A stretch of DNA of 14,836 bases from Kiritimatiellia bacterium. GTDB taxonomy: Bacteria; Verrucomicrobiota; Kiritimatiellia; RFP12; UBA1067. The stretch lies in the NCBI GenBank assembly GCA_900771305.1, contig CAAGNL010000147.1:1-14836 (forward strand), given 5' to 3'. Positions within the stretch are counted from its first letter, which is position 1; each line of letters begins with the position of its first letter. Positions 12,234 through 14,836 of the stretch are shown here, in pieces. The position numbers were made by a program, and so were the translations under genes. Below the pieces are notes generated by a model. It did not search any database and had not been told where the DNA came from. It saw nothing but the letters and a program-made list of their open reading frames with translations.

Positions 12234-13623
12234 GGGATTCGTAGCTGTTCGCCCGTACATCCCAAAGAAGCAGGAACAGAATACTGCCCACCGCCGCCAC
12301 ACCCGTGATCACCAGCACCGGCGTCTGCCACCCCTGCTGCGCCAGCGATCCGCAGACCTTACCACTCACGGACACGCCGATATACGAAAAAAGCGAGATG
12401 AAACCAATCGAAGTACCCGCGTACGCCTTCGTGGACGTGTTCGTGGCCGTCACGCCCGTGAGCGCCTGTGGACCATACAGGCAGAACCCCGCCAGGCAAA
12501 GCGCCGCCGAGCCAAGCATACCTGTCGCGCCTCCCACAGGAAGAAACCAGAACGCCGCGATCAACCCGCCCGTCAGCGCCATCAAAAGGACGCAGAGTCG
12601 CGGCGCCCGTCCGCCGAAAAGCCGATCCGTCGCCCAACCGGAAAACAACATCCCCGCAATGCCCGCGAACTCGAACCACATGATCACCGTGCCGGCCTCG
12701 CTCGACGTCAACCCCTTCGCCTCCTGGAGCATCGTCGGCCCCCAGTCCGCCACCAACGCCCGCGCCGCGTTGATCATGAAGTTGCAGAGCCCCAGCATCC
12801 AGATCACCGGATTGAGGAAGACGGCCTGGAGCATTGTCCGATTGTCCGATTGCCGGATTGCCTGATTGCCCGAGGTCTGGGAAGTCTCCGACTTCCCCAC
12901 GTTCGTCCCCGGAAGGTCGGGCAGGCCCTCCTCGGCGGGAGTTCCCGGCAGAAAGACCAGCATGAGCAGCAGAGCAAGCGCGCCGAGCGCGGACATGGAC
13001 CAGAAGCACCACTTCCACATTCCCACGCCCTGGTTGGCCGCGCCGATTACGCCGAGGCCCATGATCACGCCGCACACCTTCGCGACGAGCCCTCCTCCGA
13101 TCGAGTGCGATGTGTTCCACACGCTCATCTTCGTCGCAAGCTCGTTCGGCGGAATCCAGTGGGCGATCAGCTTCGCGCAGGGCGGGAAGCCCGTTCCCTG
13201 GAAGAATTGGTTCAGCACCAGCAGGACGCCGAAGACCCACGCGAGCGCCGTCACGTCCGCGCCGGCCCCTTCCGTTCCCGCACCACCCCCGAACCAGGAT
13301 GCGATCTGCGGACCAAACCCGAAAGCCAGGTTCACCAACGTGCACGCGGCCAACCCCAAGCAGAGCATCAGCTTCGGGCGGCACTTGTCGCCGACAATGC
13401 CGTTCACGAACTTCGAGACACCGTAGACGATCCCCCCCCAGAAGAGGAAGTTCCCCAACATCGACTTCGTGATGCCGCAGTCCTGCTGGAGTCCCGGCAT
13501 TGCGAAGGAGAAGTTCTTCCGCATGAAGTAGAAGAGCGTATAGCCAATCATCGTGGCGAACAGCATCCGCCACTGCATGCGTCCAAACTTCTGGTTCGTC
13601 TGGTCGTCGGCGAAGAGCTGCAT
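12229..13623 (-). CDS. MFS organophosphate:phosphate antiporter-like transporter (GlpT/UhpT/UhpC family)
   Basis: A 464-residue, 12-helix inner-membrane carrier. Family hallmarks are YFMRKNFSFAMP, with Arg35 matching the GlpT phosphate-binding Arg45, and QGTGFPPCAKLIAHWIPPNE and VWNTSHSIGGGL in helices 4-5. Further ones are ARALVADWGPTML, with Arg288 matching GlpT Arg269, GWATDRLFGG, and FCLYGPQALTGVTATNTSTKAYAGTSIGF. Both substrate arginines are therefore kept, which favours a sugar-phosphate or glycerol-phosphate substrate, or a UhpC-type sensor, over plain sugar. The central cytoplasmic loop (about 235-270) is long and polar (NVGKSETSQTSGNQAIRQSDNRT is part of it) and is encoded by an 8-bp tandem array plus a palindrome. 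ATG 13623 lies 6 nt after the glycosidase stop; the only Shine-Dalgarno-like sequence is GGGGA inside the end of that gene. Cotranscription with the glycosidase is likely. Confidence 0.9.
   Translation of the reverse strand: MQLFADDQTNQKFGRMQWRMLFATMIGYTLFYFMRKNFSFAMPGLQQDCGITKSMLGNFLFWGGIVYGVSKFVNGIVGDKCRPKLMLCLGLAACTLVNLAFGFGPQIASWFGGGAGTEGAGADVTALAWVFGVLLVLNQFFQGTGFPPCAKLIAHWIPPNELATKMSVWNTSHSIGGGLVAKVCGVIMGLGVIGAANQGVGMWKWCFWSMSALGALALLLMLVFLPGTPAEEGLPDLPGTNVGKSETSQTSGNQAIRQSDNRTMLQAVFLNPVIWMLGLCNFMINAARALVADWGPTMLQEAKGLTSSEAGTVIMWFEFAGIAGMLFSGWATDRLFGGRAPRLCVLLMALTGGLIAAFWFLPVGGATGMLGSAALCLAGFCLYGPQALTGVTATNTSTKAYAGTSIGFISLFSYIGVSVSGKVCGSLAQQGWQTPVLVITGVAAVGSILFLLLWDVRANSYESR
12833..12872 (+). 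repeat. Five-copy 8-bp tandem repeat in transporter gene
   Basis: Plus-strand units are ATTGTCCG, ATTGTCCG, ATTGCCGG, ATTGCCTG and ATTGCCCG. The first two are identical and the rest differ at one to three positions. The array encodes residues 251-264 in the loop between transmembrane helices 6 and 7. An 8-bp unit means gain or loss of one copy would shift the reading frame. Confidence 0.85.
12879..12897. repeat. 19-bp palindrome beside the 8-bp array
   Basis: GGGAAGTC-TCC-GACTTCCC: perfect 8-bp arms around 3 nt, starting 6 bp after the octamer array and coding for the same cytoplasmic loop of the transporter. Too GC-rich and internal to be a terminator in this position; it looks like part of the same inserted segment. 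Confidence 0.7.
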
Positions 13624-13629
13624 GGGCGA

Positions 13630-14836
13630 TTAGTCCCCGCACTCGGCGGCGTAGTCGGGCAGCCAGGCCTTCACGTCGGTCCACTTGAACGGCGGTTCGC
13701 CGTAGAGGAAGTGGTTGTGGAACGGCTTGCCGTCCAACGTCGCCTCGATGACGACGAGCCCCTGGCCTGCGAACGGAATCTTGCCGAGCTCGAGCTTGCC
13801 ATTGGCGGGGATCTCGATGTCCTTCTCCATCCACACCGTGCCGGTCGCCTTGTCGGAGATCTTCACGTGGCCCTTCACGGCGCGGCGCTCGTCGTTGATC
13901 GCCCAGGCCGTGTGATCGTCGACCACGCAGACCATCTGGTTCTTCTGCGCGTTCTTGAGCGCGAAATAGGCCTTCTTCTTGCCGCCATAGTAGTCGACCA
14001 CGGCGTCCGAGATGATCGGCCACCCGTCGCGCACGTTCCACCAGATGAGTCCGTTGAAGCGCGTGAACTTGCGGCTGCGGAAGAGCTCGCAGAAGGTCTT
14101 CATCGCCTCGGCCTGGACGGTCTGGCTCTGCTCGACGAAACCCTCGACGCTCTGCGCGACCTCGCCGAACATGATCTTCGCCTGGTTCGTCATCAGGTTG
14201 TTGCGCGTGCCGTGCCGCATCACGCCGGGCTTGAGGCCGGCGTTGCACGCCTTGAGCTGCCACTCGTCGTTCCAGTGGAAGTCCTTGTGCGGATTTGCGC
14301 CGTTGTTCGTGATCTCCTTCCAGGGGGAGACGCAGCCCGGCGTCATCATCTTCTTCAGGGACTCGAGGTTCGGGCACCCATGGTAGCCCATCTCGCTCGC
14401 GAACCAGCACGGGCTGTTCGTGTAGAACGGCACCTTGTAATAGGCGCGCGCGCCCCAGAGGTGGTCCTCGCTCGGCTTCGCCTTCCCTGCGGCCACATCC
14501 GGCGAGTAGTACGGCGAGGACGGCAGGTACGGACGCGTCAGATCATGTTCGAAGAGCACGTCCGGAATCGTCTTGCGCGAGTTGCGGTCCATGTTCGGAT
14601 CGCGGTGGAGCGTCCTGCCGACGAACCACGTGAACGCGCCGTCATTCTCGTTGTTGCCGCTCCAGAGCGCGATCGAGGGGTGGTTGCGGTGGCGGATGAC
14701 GATGGACTGGATTTCCTCGCGCGTCGCCTGCGCATAGGCATCGTCCTGCGGGAAGACGCCACAGCCCGTCATGAAGTCCTGCCACACCATCACGCCGTTC
14801 GCGTCGCACCAGTCGAAGAATTCATCCGGCTCGTAG
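13630..14836 (-). CDS. Glycoside hydrolase family 2, beta-mannosidase-like (5' part outside window)
   Basis: The C-terminal 401 residues of a GH2 enzyme; the frame is open to the right edge, so the start and any signal peptide are missing. The visible part begins in the catalytic barrel (YEPDEFFDWCDANGVMVWQD). The acid/base glutamate is in RHRNHPSIALWSGNNEN (Glu codon 14647-14649), and the probable nucleophile is in FASEMGYHG (Glu codon 14392-14394). FNGLIWWNVRDGWPIISDAVVDYYG follows, then C-terminal beta-sandwich domains ending AECGD. LWSGNNE and WNVRDGWPIISDAVVDYYG are typical of beta-mannosidases of about 830-890 residues rather than beta-galactosidases or glucuronidases. The enzyme would release mannose from the non-reducing ends of beta-mannosides such as mannan pieces or N-glycan cores. 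It lies 6 nt before the transporter gene. Exact specificity remains inference. Confidence 0.9.
   Translation of the reverse strand, partial: YEPDEFFDWCDANGVMVWQDFMTGCGVFPQDDAYAQATREEIQSIVIRHRNHPSIALWSGNNENDGAFTWFVGRTLHRDPNMDRNSRKTIPDVLFEHDLTRPYLPSSPYYSPDVAAGKAKPSEDHLWGARAYYKVPFYTNSPCWFASEMGYHGCPNLESLKKMMTPGCVSPWKEITNNGANPHKDFHWNDEWQLKACNAGLKPGVMRHGTRNNLMTNQAKIMFGEVAQSVEGFVEQSQTVQAEAMKTFCELFRSRKFTRFNGLIWWNVRDGWPIISDAVVDYYGGKKKAYFALKNAQKNQMVCVVDDHTAWAINDERRAVKGHVKISDKATGTVWMEKDIEIPANGKLELGKIPFAGQGLVVIEATLDGKPFHNHFLYGEPPFKWTDVKAWLPDYAAECGD

Noticed and set aside
12189..12302. Longer N-terminus for purB
   Set aside because: It would run through the promoter, the Shine-Dalgarno and the end of the transporter gene; the standard PurB start is at 12188.
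12359..14410. 683-codon minus-strand frame crossing the transporter and glycosidase genes in another frame
   Set aside because: Arg/Gly/Ala-rich with no recognisable motif, and it overlaps two genes that have clear family motifs; a GC-skew shadow.

Overview
The window is about 60% GC and almost fully coding, and every convincing gene lies on the minus strand. It suggests a Gram-negative, anaerobic, sodium-energised fermenter. The evidence is an LpxL/HtrB-type acyltransferase, a lipobox lipoprotein, a complete Na+-pumping biotin decarboxylase (OadG, OadA, OadB) and a GH2 glycosidase next to an organophosphate-type transporter. Gene style hints at a gut or anoxic member of the PVC group (Kiritimatiellota/Lentisphaerota-like). 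That placement is inference; no rRNA or marker set is present to test it.

Layout in transcription order (right to left): (1) 14836-12229, the C-terminal half of a GH2 beta-mannosidase-like enzyme followed 6 nt later by a GlpT/UhpT-type MFS transporter. (2) 12222-10536, a promoter, purB, a small Ala/Lys-rich lipoprotein and a hairpin that may end the unit. (3) 10529-8593, dnaG primase. (4) 8579 to the left edge, a good sigma70-type promoter followed by oadG, oadA, oadB, mfd, an LpxL-like acyltransferase and a glycosyltransferase. All gaps in (4) are short or overlapping, so it could be one long transcript. No gene-free stretch exceeds 110 bases, and I see no tRNA, rRNA, CRISPR array, IS element or integrase.

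Functionally, OadG anchors the biotin-carrying carboxyltransferase OadA to the membrane carboxybiotin decarboxylase OadB, which couples decarboxylation to Na+ export. OadB carries an unusual exported N-terminal region. Mfd (transcription-coupled repair), DnaG (primers) and PurB (purines) are housekeeping. The acyltransferase/glycosyltransferase pair probably builds envelope lipid or glycan.

The most unusual non-gene signal is a set of short degenerate tandem repeats. Two 45-bp arrays of 9-bp units lie in opposite orientation inside mfd. A 9-bp CTAG-rich array fills the oadA-oadB spacer. A five-copy 8-bp array with an adjoining 19-bp palindrome sits in the central loop of the transporter. Each lies in a spacer or a region likely to tolerate insertion, which suggests an invasive or slippage-made micro-repeat class. 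Two promoters (oadG and purB) also share an extended motif, and the acyltransferase gene has a perfect extended -10 placed as for a leaderless mRNA.
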